DNA from: a virus | DNA: 21,737 nucleotides | Strand: one strand, 5' to 3' | IMG/VR virus record: IMGVR_UViG_3300017989_000484 | Location: 1 to 21,737 of that record | Shown: piece by piece, positions 13,821-21,172 of the stretch | How the letters are laid out: each line of letters starts with the position of its first letter | Numbering within the stretch: position 1 is the first letter of the stretch | Program-made: the position numbers and the translations under genes | Notes under the pieces: generated by a model | Told to the model about the DNA's origin: nothing | The model's input: the letters and a program-made list of their open reading frames with translations, nothing else | Database searches by the model: none

Positions 13821-15607
13821 CAGACGTCCACCACCTGCCGCGTCAGCTCTCTGACGACACGGTCACGGACGGTGGCTCGGAGCTTGTCCGGTGAGATACC
13901 CAGCCGGTCGAGGAGATCCTCCTCGAGCGCGGAGTCCCAACCGCGAATCAGGTCGAGGACGTCCTCGTGCGCCACAGCTTGCATGAAATGGTGTGTCTCG
14001 TGCATGGGCACATCGCGGAGCCGGTCGTAGTCGGCACGAGTACGCCGTCGTTTACCGGCGAGCTCGAGCGCCCGTGTCACCATCAGGTCGATGACCGCGC
14101 TCTGAGCTGTGGCGTCCCTCGTCGGCGCGGGGCTGTTCTCGGTGTCGGGCTCACGCTGCGGGCTCTGCTCGATCGGAGGCGGCGGTGGGGATTCCTGAAT
14201 CGCCGCAGGTGGAGGCTCCACGACGCCGTCAAGAGGATCAAGCAGGGGAAGCAGCGAGGATAGGAGAGTCGGATCGGTCGAGACGCGATCCCGCGCCCAC
14301 TCCTGCCAACCCTGAATCGTCGACAGGTCGTAGCCGCTGTCGCCGAGTCCGAGGAACTCACGAAACGCCGTTCCGGTGATGACACCGCGATCGAAGGCGT
14401 TGGTCGCCTCGTCGGTGAGATCCGGGTCGGCAGTCAGAATCGACGCGTCGTGCCAGACGACGTATCGCTCCGGTTCGATACCCTCGGCCTCCAGCATTCT
14501 CGACAGAACCTGCTCGGTGAGCGCCGAGCAGATCGTCTCGACCGGAGGAACGATGTGCAGGCGCACGTCCTCGTCACCGATCTGCCAGGCGCTCCAGTGA
14601 TTACTGTTGCTGCCCAGACCCAGCAGGCGCTCGGGGCTGACGTCGAGGCCCATGGCGAGACGGGCGATGGCGTCCTTGCGCGTGGTGATGGCGATGTCGG
14701 TGACGCTGTTGTCGAACTTCAGGTGGCTGACGTTCTTGACCTGCTCGCCGGGGACGGCCGCGAACATGGGGATCAGCGCGGCCATGCTGTCCTCGTCGTC
14801 GTAGGCTGTCTGAGCGACTTGGAACAGCAGCTCCTGTAACTGCTTGACGGCTGGAGACCCGACCAGCTCCATCTCGGACTCGTAGCTGCCGTTCGGCGCT
14901 CCGGTGGGCGGCAGCGACATCTCCTGTGGAACGAACACGACGCCGTTGCCGATCAGTCGGGACTTGCTGGCGTTGCTGATCGTCTTGGTGGTGCGGACGA
15001 TCTCGCGCAGGCTGTCCATGGTCGCGCGTACCGGAGAGTCGGCCTCGCTGGCTTTGCGCGGCCGTGGATTCCAGACACGGAACATCGTGTCGACGCCGGG
15101 GACGATCTCGTACTTGTCGCCGTCGGGAAGCAGTACCTCGACGGAGTTACCCTTCCGTTTGATCTCGTCGCGGGTCAGCACGAGCCAACGCTCGCCGCCA
15201 TCGGACACGATAATGGCAAGCCACAGCTCGCCGGGGACGGTCAGGCACTCGACACTGCGTTTCAGCAGCTGGCCCTGGCCGAGCGGACCACCGGCGATGG
15301 CCTTGACGATGTCGTTCACACGGTCGTTGGTGCATTCTCCGGTCGGAAGGCCGGTCTCGTCGTCGAGCTCGGAGGCGATGAGCCGGACACGCGAGCACGA
15401 GTTGGCCCGCCACGCGACGTAGTACCGCAGTTCGCCGACGAGATCGAGCATGTCCCACGCCTGGTCCTGCCAGTCGGAGTTACGCGATCCGACAACGGAG
15501 GACTTGAAGGACGAAGCTGGGTCGTCGAGGAGCTGGCTCGCAGCGGTCAGTGCTCTGCGGGCACCGTTTTTCGGTCTCCGAACGACACGTAGATGCGAAG
15601 CAGGCAC
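13820..15607 (-). CDS. Portal protein
   Basis: A 595-residue protein that forms the ring through which DNA enters and leaves the head. The start is GTG at 15607, 26 bases after the stop of the upstream membrane-protein gene, without a strong Shine-Dalgarno sequence. The core (RYYVAWRANSCSRVRL, about 61-76; TDIAITTRKDAIARLAMGLD, 303-322; SPERLLGLG; HWSAWQIGDEDVRLHIVPP, 337-355) is the recognisable actinophage portal pattern. A proline-rich linker (464-497) is followed by a basic, helical C-terminal domain to residue 595. Length is somewhat above the usual portal. It overlaps the MuF-protease start by one base, the standard neighbour. Confidence 0.9.
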   Translation of the reverse strand: MPASHLRVVRRPKNGARRALTAASQLLDDPASSFKSSVVGSRNSDWQDQAWDMLDLVGELRYYVAWRANSCSRVRLIASELDDETGLPTGECTNDRVNDIVKAIAGGPLGQGQLLKRSVECLTVPGELWLAIIVSDGGERWLVLTRDEIKRKGNSVEVLLPDGDKYEIVPGVDTMFRVWNPRPRKASEADSPVRATMDSLREIVRTTKTISNASKSRLIGNGVVFVPQEMSLPPTGAPNGSYESEMELVGSPAVKQLQELLFQVAQTAYDDEDSMAALIPMFAAVPGEQVKNVSHLKFDNSVTDIAITTRKDAIARLAMGLDVSPERLLGLGSNSNHWSAWQIGDEDVRLHIVPPVETICSALTEQVLSRMLEAEGIEPERYVVWHDASILTADPDLTDEATNAFDRGVITGTAFREFLGLGDSGYDLSTIQGWQEWARDRVSTDPTLLSSLLPLLDPLDGVVEPPPAAIQESPPPPPIEQSPQREPDTENSPAPTRDATAQSAVIDLMVTRALELAGKRRRTRADYDRLRDVPMHETHHFMQAVAHEDVLDLIRGWDSALEEDLLDRLGISPDKLRATVRDRVVRELTRQVVDV

Positions 15608-15633
15608 AACGCTACGGTATCCGGTGCGGGTGC

Positions 15634-15960
15634 TTAATCGTCGTTAACGGTCTCGATGGCGATGTCCTCGTCGGAGGACAACGGAGCGAGCATTCCGATG
15701 AGTTGACTTGCGGCAAGGCCGAGCGGAAGCATCGACCACCACGGCCACTCGAGCAGCAGCACCGGCACGGCGGCTCCGGCGAGGCTGATCCAGAAGCCCA
15801 CACACCATGGGCAGCCGACGAACTCGAGGACACCGGACGTCGGACCGAACCGTCGTGCCAGCCGAATACGAACAGGGTCGAGAATCGTGTCAGCGTTGAC
15901 CAGACGTGTCAGTCGCATGACGGACAGAACGTACAGCGTGAGGATCAGCACCGTGCTCAT
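15634..15960 (-). CDS. DUF1360-like membrane protein
   Basis: A 108-residue protein from ATG 15960. An N-terminal hydrophobic segment (residues 3-16), then the motif CPWCVGFW (50-57) at the start of a second hydrophobic helix, then a third (about 74-92) and an acidic tail. The 'CP.C.GFW' signature after a polar loop is that of the DUF1360 family, known from sporulating Bacilli and from phages; the function is unknown. It lies between the terminase (with the opposite-strand HNH gene) and the portal, an unusual place for a membrane protein. No clear Shine-Dalgarno sequence; the two Cys may bind metal or form a disulfide. Confidence 0.7.
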   Translation of the reverse strand: MSTVLILTLYVLSVMRLTRLVNADTILDPVRIRLARRFGPTSGVLEFVGCPWCVGFWISLAGAAVPVLLLEWPWWSMLPLGLAASQLIGMLAPLSSDEDIAIETVNDD

Positions 15961-15989
15961 GGCAGTGACGATACAAGCTGTGGAGTAGC

Positions 15990-16433
15990 GTGCTCACCAT
16001 GGCGGACGTCCGGTGCATCGACTGTCTCGCCGAGGGCGTGACGCGCCCTCGCCCGACACCGCACGGAGGGCCTCGGTCGCCGCGATGCGTGACCCATCAC
16101 CGCGCCAAGAAACAGCGGGAACGGCTGCGTGCTCACGAGCTGAAGGTTCAAGCGGGGTACGGCATCAGTGGAGAGCAGTACTGGCAGTTGTACGCCGCTC
16201 AGGACGGCAAGTGCTTCATCTGCCAGCGCGCCACCGGCCAGCGGAAACGGCTGGCGGTCGATCACGAGCACAACAAGGACGGCTGCACGCATCCGCCGGA
16301 GACCGGCTGTCCGGCCTGCGTGCGGGCACTGCTGTGCGGCCCGTGCAATCAGATGATCGGTCGGCTCGGCGTCGCGGCCCTGACACGCGCGATCGACCTG
16401 CTTCAGAATCCACCGGCACAGAGCATTCTGTGA
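15990..16433 (+). CDS. HNH / recombination endonuclease VII-like nuclease
   Basis: A 147-residue protein on the plus strand, opposite to its neighbours. GTG at 15990 (GGAG 4 bases upstream) is the chosen start; ATG at 15999 is also possible. The N-terminus has a CIDC pair (9-12) and C33 with nearby His, possibly a small zinc finger. Then follow YGISGEQYWQLYAAQDGKCF (57-76), a CxxC at 75-78, VDHEH (90-94) and LLCGPCNQMIG (114-124). This is the endonuclease VII/HNH type with the second Cys pair of its zinc site, a nuclease that cuts branched or target DNA. It lies between terminase and a membrane gene in the minus-strand operon, as mobile HNH genes often do. Confidence 0.85.
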   Translation: MLTMADVRCIDCLAEGVTRPRPTPHGGPRSPRCVTHHRAKKQRERLRAHELKVQAGYGISGEQYWQLYAAQDGKCFICQRATGQRKRLAVDHEHNKDGCTHPPETGCPACVRALLCGPCNQMIGRLGVAALTRAIDLLQNPPAQSIL

Positions 16434-16469
16434 GGTACATCGTCGCGCTCGGTGGCATCGTCACCCGTC

Positions 16470-16503
16470 GGCGCGTACGAGCGAAAGCGTGCTGGTACGC
16501 GCC
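16470..16503. terminator. Bidirectional hairpin between convergent HNH and terminase genes
   Basis: A perfect 9-base inverted repeat (16470-16478 and 16495-16503) with a 16-base loop. It lies 36 bases after the HNH stop on the plus strand and overlaps the last base of the terminase stop on the minus strand, so it can end both transcripts. No T-run follows on either side, as is common in GC-rich genomes. Confidence 0.65.
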
Positions 16504-18146
16504 TATCCGATCCGTCGCTTCAGCCAAGCGGGAGTGTCCACAGGTCGAATCGGAAACGGAGCCGTCATCGTGATCTGGCCCGCACTGAGCGCAGCCAGCC
16601 GATCGTGGGCAATGAGAGCGGCAGCGACACGGTCGGGCTGATGCTGTCCGGACTGCCAGTCCGCCGCCTCCGCCTCGAACACCGCGAGCTTGTGTTCGAC
16701 GGTGCGGCACTTCCCCGTCTCGAACGCCTGCCGCAGCAGCGATGACCGGCCCACCGCGTCGACGGAACCACGTCCGCGCCACTTGTAGATCACGAAGGGC
16801 ATCTGCACGGGAAGTGCCCGCTCCTCCACCGCTGTCAGCGGAGCGCCCCGCTGCTTCTTGGTCACGACCTCGGTGTGCAGATCCTTCCAAGCTCGACGCA
16901 GAACCGCCTCGTACGTCGTCGCCGACGAGTACGCCTCCATCGCGATCTCGCGGGCGTTGACCTCGAGCGCCAGCAGCACCGCCTGCCTGGCCCATTCGTC
17001 AGCCGTCATCTGTCCCGACCAGTCCTCGGTCAGCGTCACGATGCCGTCGCCGCCAAGCGACGCGGCGATGATTCCGGTCTCGTCCCCTCGCCCTGAGTCG
17101 GCAGGGTCCACGCCGACAACGGACGCCACCACGCGTTCGGGAGGCTCGGGGACACGGGTCTCGAACCAGGACCGCATGAACAGCCCACCTGCGGGGTTGC
17201 GTGGACTGCCCTGATACAGCGCGTACCAGACACGCTCACCGATCTTGCGTCTCGTCTGCTCGAACTCGTGCCGCGTACGGCCTCGCGCACTCACCATGAC
17301 CTCGCCCGGCTCTCGGCCCAGCGAGTCGGTGATTCCGTCCTCGGCGATGGCCGGAATGTTGATATGACGCCACGTGCGGTACTGCGGAGCGATCTGCGAC
17401 TCACCGGCGATGATCTGACCGGCAAGGTCCTCGGGATGCCAGCGGGTCTGAATCAGAATCATGCTGGCCTCGGGCGAGAGCCGCGTCTGGGCCACGGAAG
17501 CGAACCATTCGTCGACCTTGCGCCGGTGGCTGGCGCTGTCCGCCTCGATCATGTTCTTGTACGGGTCGTCGATGATGAACAAGTCGGCAGCGCGGCCGGT
17601 GATGGACGAGCCCAGGCCCACGGCGATCATGCCCCCTCGAGCTCCAGCGATCCGCCAGGACTGCACACGGGACGACGTGGTGGACAGCTGAAGGCCCAGC
17701 TTGTCCTCGATGGAGACACCGGTCATGGCGTCGACCACGCCGGAGCCGTGACGGAGGATCAGATCTCGGCAGGCCCGGCTGTGGTCCTCGGCCAGCGCAT
17801 CGCCGTAGGTCGCCAGAATGATCCGTCGGTTTGGATTCAGCTGAAGCGCCCGCAGTGGTGTGAAGATCGCACAGAGCGAGCTCTTGCCCTCCTGCGGCGG
17901 CGTGGTGACCAGCAGGTTGTGGCGCGGCTTGGTCAGTACCACCTCGATCGCGTCGGCGATCATCTTCAGTGCAGGTGTGATGTGGTAGCCCGGATCGACC
18001 GCGTGCGCGAGCTCGGCCGCATTGCTGTAGAGCGTCTTGACACGCTCGCGCGACTGCGAGGCGCGGAGATACTCGAGCATCGCCTGCCTCGCCTCCGGCT
18101 GCCATGAGCTGGAGACGTTGCCGACGACGTCCGGCGAGTACGTCAT
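16503..18146 (-). CDS. terL: Terminase large subunit
   Basis: A 547-residue ATP-driven DNA packaging motor and nuclease. ATG at 18146 overlaps the stop of the glycosyltransferase gene by 4 bases. The ATPase part has a Walker A variant TTPPQEGKSS (81-90) and Walker B LFIIDDP (189-195), followed by a coupling segment with TRWHPEDLAG (234-243). The nuclease part has VVGVDPADSGRGDETG (343-358; the first catalytic Asp is 347), E404 in IAMEAYSS and QPDRVAAALIAHDR (503-516), which supplies the late Asp. Length and motif order are normal, so the enzyme seems intact. No small-terminase gene is visible beside it; the ParB-like gene may take that place or the small subunit may lie elsewhere. Confidence 0.95.
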   Translation of the reverse strand: MTYSPDVVGNVSSSWQPEARQAMLEYLRASQSRERVKTLYSNAAELAHAVDPGYHITPALKMIADAIEVVLTKPRHNLLVTTPPQEGKSSLCAIFTPLRALQLNPNRRIILATYGDALAEDHSRACRDLILRHGSGVVDAMTGVSIEDKLGLQLSTTSSRVQSWRIAGARGGMIAVGLGSSITGRAADLFIIDDPYKNMIEADSASHRRKVDEWFASVAQTRLSPEASMILIQTRWHPEDLAGQIIAGESQIAPQYRTWRHINIPAIAEDGITDSLGREPGEVMVSARGRTRHEFEQTRRKIGERVWYALYQGSPRNPAGGLFMRSWFETRVPEPPERVVASVVGVDPADSGRGDETGIIAASLGGDGIVTLTEDWSGQMTADEWARQAVLLALEVNAREIAMEAYSSATTYEAVLRRAWKDLHTEVVTKKQRGAPLTAVEERALPVQMPFVIYKWRGRGSVDAVGRSSLLRQAFETGKCRTVEHKLAVFEAEAADWQSGQHQPDRVAAALIAHDRLAALSAGQITMTAPFPIRPVDTPAWLKRRIG

Positions 18147-19015
18147 GTCGCGGAGTCATCCACCTTGCGGTATTCGTCGCTCAGAATCTGTGGCACCGCG
18201 AACCGCCACAGGACTCGGTGGTGGATCCGCTGCGAGGAGCCCATGGGCGTAATGATGACGCACGACGGTGCCATCATGACGGTGTAGAACGACTTCAGAT
18301 ACGTGCCATTGTCGCGGTACACGTCGGACATGCCGCCGTCGTTCATCTGCGTCGGAGGCTGGTGCAGCTGAAAGCCGGTGTGCGTGAGCAGCAGCTCGCC
18401 ACGGTTCCCCTGCGTGACGTACGTGTTCACGTCCTCGTTGATACGGCCGACGAACTCGACGGGACGGTCGGTGCGGATGAAGAAGCTGTTCATCGCCTTG
18501 CGGGCGAGCCCCCGCTGGAAGAACCCGCCTCGCTGTGTGCCGCTGATGTAGTCACCGCCCTGCGCGAAGGCGACGGTGAGGGCGTCGGTGTCGTCGAGAA
18601 ACCGCAGGTAGTGGCAGATCACCTCGTCGAGGCTCTTGGTCATGATGTTCTTGAGCTCGTCGCCGATGTTGATTCGATGCGAGAAGTACGTGTAGTCGTC
18701 GTCGAGCTGAATGTGCCACTTCAGGCCGAGGTCGGCCGCGATCTTGCTGGCCGCGTTCCGCGCGTAGACGATCGTGCGCCGGTTGTCGGACTGGTCGGCG
18801 GTGTCGAAGGTCTTGGATATGGCGAGCTTGTCGAACTCGATGACCTGATCTCCGTACCGCTCACGGTACTGCGGGGCGGTCTCGTCCTCGTTGTCGATGA
18901 CGATGTAGATCGGGCCGGTGTACCCGCGCTTACGGAGCGAGTTGTACGTGATGACACGGTCGGGCCTGCCATGCGTGAGGATCAGGGCCGCGAAGCCCTC
19001 GGGGACTCCGCTCAC
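18143..19015 (-). CDS. TET-associated-type glycosyltransferase (TAGT-like)
   Basis: A 290-residue protein, GTG at 19015 overlapping the ParB-like stop (GTGA). Motifs in order: LILTHGRPDR (11-20), IVIDNEDE (38-45), QLDDDYTYF (103-111, the metal-binding DxD), GRINEDVNTY (190-199) and a C-terminal pattern with TQMNDGGMSD (222-231) and GTYLKSFYTVMMAPS (237-251). This matches the phage glycosyltransferase family named for its links with TET/JBP dioxygenases, which is thought to add sugars to hydroxylated bases in DNA. The gene overlaps both the ParB-like gene and the terminase gene by 4 bases, so the product is made with the packaging proteins. No TET or cytosine methylase is in the window. An alternative is a virion protein or envelope target. 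Confidence 0.75.
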   Translation of the reverse strand: MSGVPEGFAALILTHGRPDRVITYNSLRKRGYTGPIYIVIDNEDETAPQYRERYGDQVIEFDKLAISKTFDTADQSDNRRTIVYARNAASKIAADLGLKWHIQLDDDYTYFSHRINIGDELKNIMTKSLDEVICHYLRFLDDTDALTVAFAQGGDYISGTQRGGFFQRGLARKAMNSFFIRTDRPVEFVGRINEDVNTYVTQGNRGELLLTHTGFQLHQPPTQMNDGGMSDVYRDNGTYLKSFYTVMMAPSCVIITPMGSSQRIHHRVLWRFAVPQILSDEYRKVDDSAT

Positions 19016-19818
19016 AGCTCCTCCGGCTGTTCCTCGAGATCCTTCGAGAGCGTGTCGCGGAGCGCGTTGGTCAGCCGGACGTAGCCTTTCTTGATCGCGT
19101 GGTCGAAGTCGATCAGCACGAGTGCCTGATCCTCCATCAGCCGCTGGACCTCGGCGGGTGCGCTCGCGTAGTAGTCCGCGACCTTGTGAAAGTCGATGAC
19201 GGTGTGCCGCTGCGCGGCACGGAGCAGGAACGCGGTCACGTCGTCGGGCAGCTTCGCCTTCGTGATGGCTTTCTCGAGCTCGAGTGTGCGGCTGACGTCC
19301 ATGCACTCGGACAGGTCCGGCGGATCGTCGGTCGGCGTGTAGTGCGGGACCTCGGTCTTGTCGCTGTACTTCGGCGTCGTGTCGGAGGCCCGCTGAAGCT
19401 GGTCGATGTCGGCCTGCGTGTAGCTCAGCCCCTCGAGGTCGTCGCCCATGTCGTTGAGCAGAGACAGCAGCTCGTCGGTGTCGTAGCCGCCCAGCTGGGA
19501 CGTGCGGTTGTCGACGAGCACGATCCGGTTGGCGCGGTCGTCGTCCACGTCGACCCAGTGAACGAGCATCGTGTCCCAGCCCTCGTCGGGATGCTGCTCG
19601 GCCAGGTCGCGGAACGCCATCAGTGTGTGGTTACCGGCGAGCACCTCGTTCTGCCGTCCGGTGTGCGTGCCGATGTTCACCACGATCGGCTTGTACTGAC
19701 CGTGCGCCCGCAGGCTGGCGGCGATGGCCTTGACGTCACCTCGTCTCGGATTCCGGTGGAACGTGGACAGGTCTTTGATCGGTACCGAGGTCGTCGCCCC
19801 GGTCAGCGATGTGGTCAT
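19012..19818 (-). CDS. ParB-like protein with C-terminal phage domain
   Basis: A 268-residue protein, start ATG 19818 (an ATG at 19887 in the same frame is disfavoured, since it would run through the divergent promoter region). Residues 1-120 carry the ParB/sulfiredoxin pattern: VPIKDLSTFHRNPRRGDVKA (12-31), SLRAHGQYKPIVV, VLAGNHTLMAFRDL (59-72), VDDDRANRIVLVDNRT (91-106) and GYDTDELLSLL (111-121). A second domain (about 170-262) has FLLRAAQRHTVIDFHKVADY (197-216) and EVQRLMEDQALVLIDFDHAI (223-242). Phage ParB-like proteins may bind DNA or act as nucleases or NTPases; the GNHT (62-65) replaces the usual Arg-bearing box. It is first in the minus-strand operon, coupled to the glycosyltransferase and terminase, a place where the small terminase often stands. 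Confidence 0.75.
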   Translation of the reverse strand: MTTSLTGATTSVPIKDLSTFHRNPRRGDVKAIAASLRAHGQYKPIVVNIGTHTGRQNEVLAGNHTLMAFRDLAEQHPDEGWDTMLVHWVDVDDDRANRIVLVDNRTSQLGGYDTDELLSLLNDMGDDLEGLSYTQADIDQLQRASDTTPKYSDKTEVPHYTPTDDPPDLSECMDVSRTLELEKAITKAKLPDDVTAFLLRAAQRHTVIDFHKVADYYASAPAEVQRLMEDQALVLIDFDHAIKKGYVRLTNALRDTLSKDLEEQPEEL

Positions 19819-19916
19819 ACGGGAAAGCGTAACCGACAATCGCTGGCCTGCTACGACGGTATGATAGAATGGATCCACGAGCGGCACGGAAGCCGCTCCC
19901 CACGGAAGGAACCGAC
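19819..19916. other. Divergent intergenic region between the minus-strand late operon and plus-strand accessory genes
   Basis: Only 98 bases separate the ParB-like start (19818, minus) from the accessory gene start (19917, plus). The plus-strand leader fills the right half. No convincing -35/-10 pair was found for the minus strand, so the late promoter may be weak, activator-dependent or overlap the plus-strand elements. Confidence 0.5.
19859..19916 (+). promoter_or_regulatory. Leader copy 1: -10 element, 5' hairpin and ribosome binding site
   Basis: GTATGATAGAATGG (19859-19872) contains a -10-like TATGAT (19860-19865); no good -35 is seen. Then comes a hairpin of 7 perfect base pairs (19879-19885 with 19892-19898, 6-base loop), and the ribosome binding segment ACGGAAGGAACCGA (19902-19915) just before ATG 19917. 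The same layout returns at 20899-20957. The hairpin would lie at the very 5' end of the mRNA. Confidence 0.7.
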
Positions 19917-20264
19917 ATGCGAAACATCCAGCAAATCCCCCAGGCGATCCTCGGCGGCGTTGATCTCGGAAAGCTGAGCCGGGAGCAGCTGAAGGCTCAC
20001 GTCATCGGCCTGCGACCCAGCCCCGTCGAGCACGCTCAGGTGCAGATCGCGTTTCAGATCGACGGTGCGCGGAAACGGGTCGAGGCCCAGCTCCAGCCGC
20101 TCGTGTTCGCGTCCGAGAACGAGGAGTCTCTGTGGCGCGAGGGTCTGCGCGACGAGGGTCTGTCCGACGAGCAGATCGACCTGATCGCCGCCGGGCAACC
20201 GGTGCCGGGTCTGGGTCGCGAGTGGCAGCCCATCGCACTGCTCGAGGCCGAGGGTCGGTGGTGA
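19917..20264 (+). CDS. Hypothetical protein, first gene of the plus-strand operon
   Basis: A 115-residue protein from ATG 19917, chosen because the conserved leader ribosome binding segment (19902-19915) ends there; the frame extends to 19869 but that would start in the leader. Composition is polar, with helices LGKLSREQLKAHVIGL and NEESLWREGLRDEGLSDEQI and a strand-rich middle (VQIAFQIDGARKRVEAQL). No known motif was recognised. Its promoter-leader copy marks it as the first gene of a divergent unit, likely expressed at a different time from the late genes. Confidence 0.75.
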   Translation: MRNIQQIPQAILGGVDLGKLSREQLKAHVIGLRPSPVEHAQVQIAFQIDGARKRVEAQLQPLVFASENEESLWREGLRDEGLSDEQIDLIAAGQPVPGLGREWQPIALLEAEGRW

Positions 20265-20266
20265 CC

Positions 20267-20419
20267 ATGAACCGCCCCACCGCCGCCAGCCCGGAGCAGA
20301 TGCGGAACCGGTTGGAGCTGCGCCGTAGTAATGCGGCCCAGCCCCACCGGAACCGCAAGGCCGAGGCGAAGAAGCCGGGCAAGGGTAACCGCAACAACTG
20401 GAAGCGAGAGGTCCGATGA
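20267..20419 (+). CDS. Small basic protein
   Basis: A 50-residue protein with many Arg, Lys and Asn residues (RNRLELRRSNAAQPHRNRKA, then AEAKKPGKGNRNNWKREVR). It begins at ATG 20267, or perhaps at GTG 20261, which overlaps the upstream stop by 4 bases and is better spaced from AGGG. Its stop overlaps the next ATG (20416) by 4 bases. The strong positive charge suggests nucleic acid contact, but no fold was recognised. Confidence 0.6.
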   Translation: MNRPTAASPEQMRNRLELRRSNAAQPHRNRKAEAKKPGKGNRNNWKREVR

Positions 20420-20892
20420 ACCGCTTCGTTCTGCACGCCGACCCGTTCGTCGCCGCTCGGATGCACTGCGACAAGCACGTCGTCAAGATGATCCTCGAAG
20501 AAGCCCAGATGCTGAGCACCGTGCAGCGGGCGCACGGCAATGAGGACGACCGGCTGTATCGGGCCACGCATCGGCACCACCCCTGCACCGTGTGGGCCGG
20601 TGAGAGCGTCGAGAACTATCGGTGGGCGTGGCTCCTCCTGTGCGCGCTGTTGCGTGAGTACGAGTACCGGTACGGCCGCGTCCACCTCACGTCACGGCTG
20701 CGCGACCTGCTGGCAGACCCGCCCGCCGATCTGCCGAGTCGCGGACTGACGCCGTTCCCGCAAGCGATGCCGGAGCAGTTTCGGGGCGACGACCCGGTGG
20801 CTGCGTACCGCCGGTTCTACCTCCTCGACAAGGTTCGGTTCGCTCGGTGGACCCGCAGGTCAGCACCGGAATGGTGGACCGCCGTCGCCTGA
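20416..20892 (+). CDS. Conserved phage protein with HCDKHVVKM motif, function unknown
   Basis: A 158-residue protein starting at ATG 20416 in a 4-base overlap. Signature: MNRFVLHADPFVAARMHCDK (1-20) with HCDKHVVKMI (17-26), ATHRHHPCTVWAGES, NYRWAWLLLCALLREYEYRY (68-87), then LTPFPQAMPEQF and a C-terminal aromatic-rich RFARWTRRSAPEWW. Proteins with the 'HCDKHVVKM...HPC..W...S..NY' pattern are widespread in unrelated phages (including cyanophages), usually annotated as hypothetical. The His, Cys and Asp residues of the first motif look like a metal or catalytic site, but no activity is known to me. Confidence 0.75.
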   Translation: MNRFVLHADPFVAARMHCDKHVVKMILEEAQMLSTVQRAHGNEDDRLYRATHRHHPCTVWAGESVENYRWAWLLLCALLREYEYRYGRVHLTSRLRDLLADPPADLPSRGLTPFPQAMPEQFRGDDPVAAYRRFYLLDKVRFARWTRRSAPEWWTAVA

Positions 20893-20898
20893 GACGGC

Positions 20899-20957
20899 GT
20901 ATGATAGAATGGTACTAGCGTCCGGCACTGAAGCCCGGACCCAACGGAAGGAACCGA
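20899..20957 (+). promoter_or_regulatory. Leader copy 2: -10 element, 5' hairpin and ribosome binding site
   Basis: GTATGATAGAATGG (20899-20912) is identical to leader copy 1. It is followed by a 6-base-pair hairpin (20920-20925 with 20935-20940; different stem bases, same place and shape) and by ACGGAAGGAACCGA (20944-20957), again identical, 2 bases before ATG 20960. It begins 7 bases after the upstream stop, so the next gene has its own promoter. Confidence 0.7.
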
Positions 20958-20959
20958 GA

Positions 20960-21172
20960 ATGACCGCAAACAAGCTGAGCCTCGTCAAGGTCGCCCCGCT
21001 GACCTGGACGGTCGGGGCCGGATCGCTGCACCACCACTACGTCGTTCGGAAGGTCTCGGGAGTGTTCGAGGTTCACCGCCGCGACGCTCGCGGAGTGACC
21101 CGCATCGGCACCGCCCACACCGTACCCAGCGTCAAGCAGCTGATCGCCGACCACGAAGGGACGTGGAACTGA
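20960..21172 (+). CDS. Hypothetical small protein
   Basis: A 70-residue protein from ATG 20960, which the second leader copy fixes as the start (an ATG at 20909 would lie inside the leader). It contains LSLVKVAPLTWTVGAGSLHH, then HYVVRKVSGVFEVHRRD and a C-terminal helix KQLIADHEGTWN. The beta-strand pattern suggests a small compact domain. No family recognised. Its stop overlaps the start of the next gene by one base. Confidence 0.75.
   Translation: MTANKLSLVKVAPLTWTVGAGSLHHHYVVRKVSGVFEVHRRDARGVTRIGTAHTVPSVKQLIADHEGTWN

Noticed and set aside
13985-13999. HETHH in the portal C-terminus as a zinc protease motif
   Set aside because: The portal C-terminal region commonly has a His-rich helix here; no third zinc ligand or protease fold is seen.
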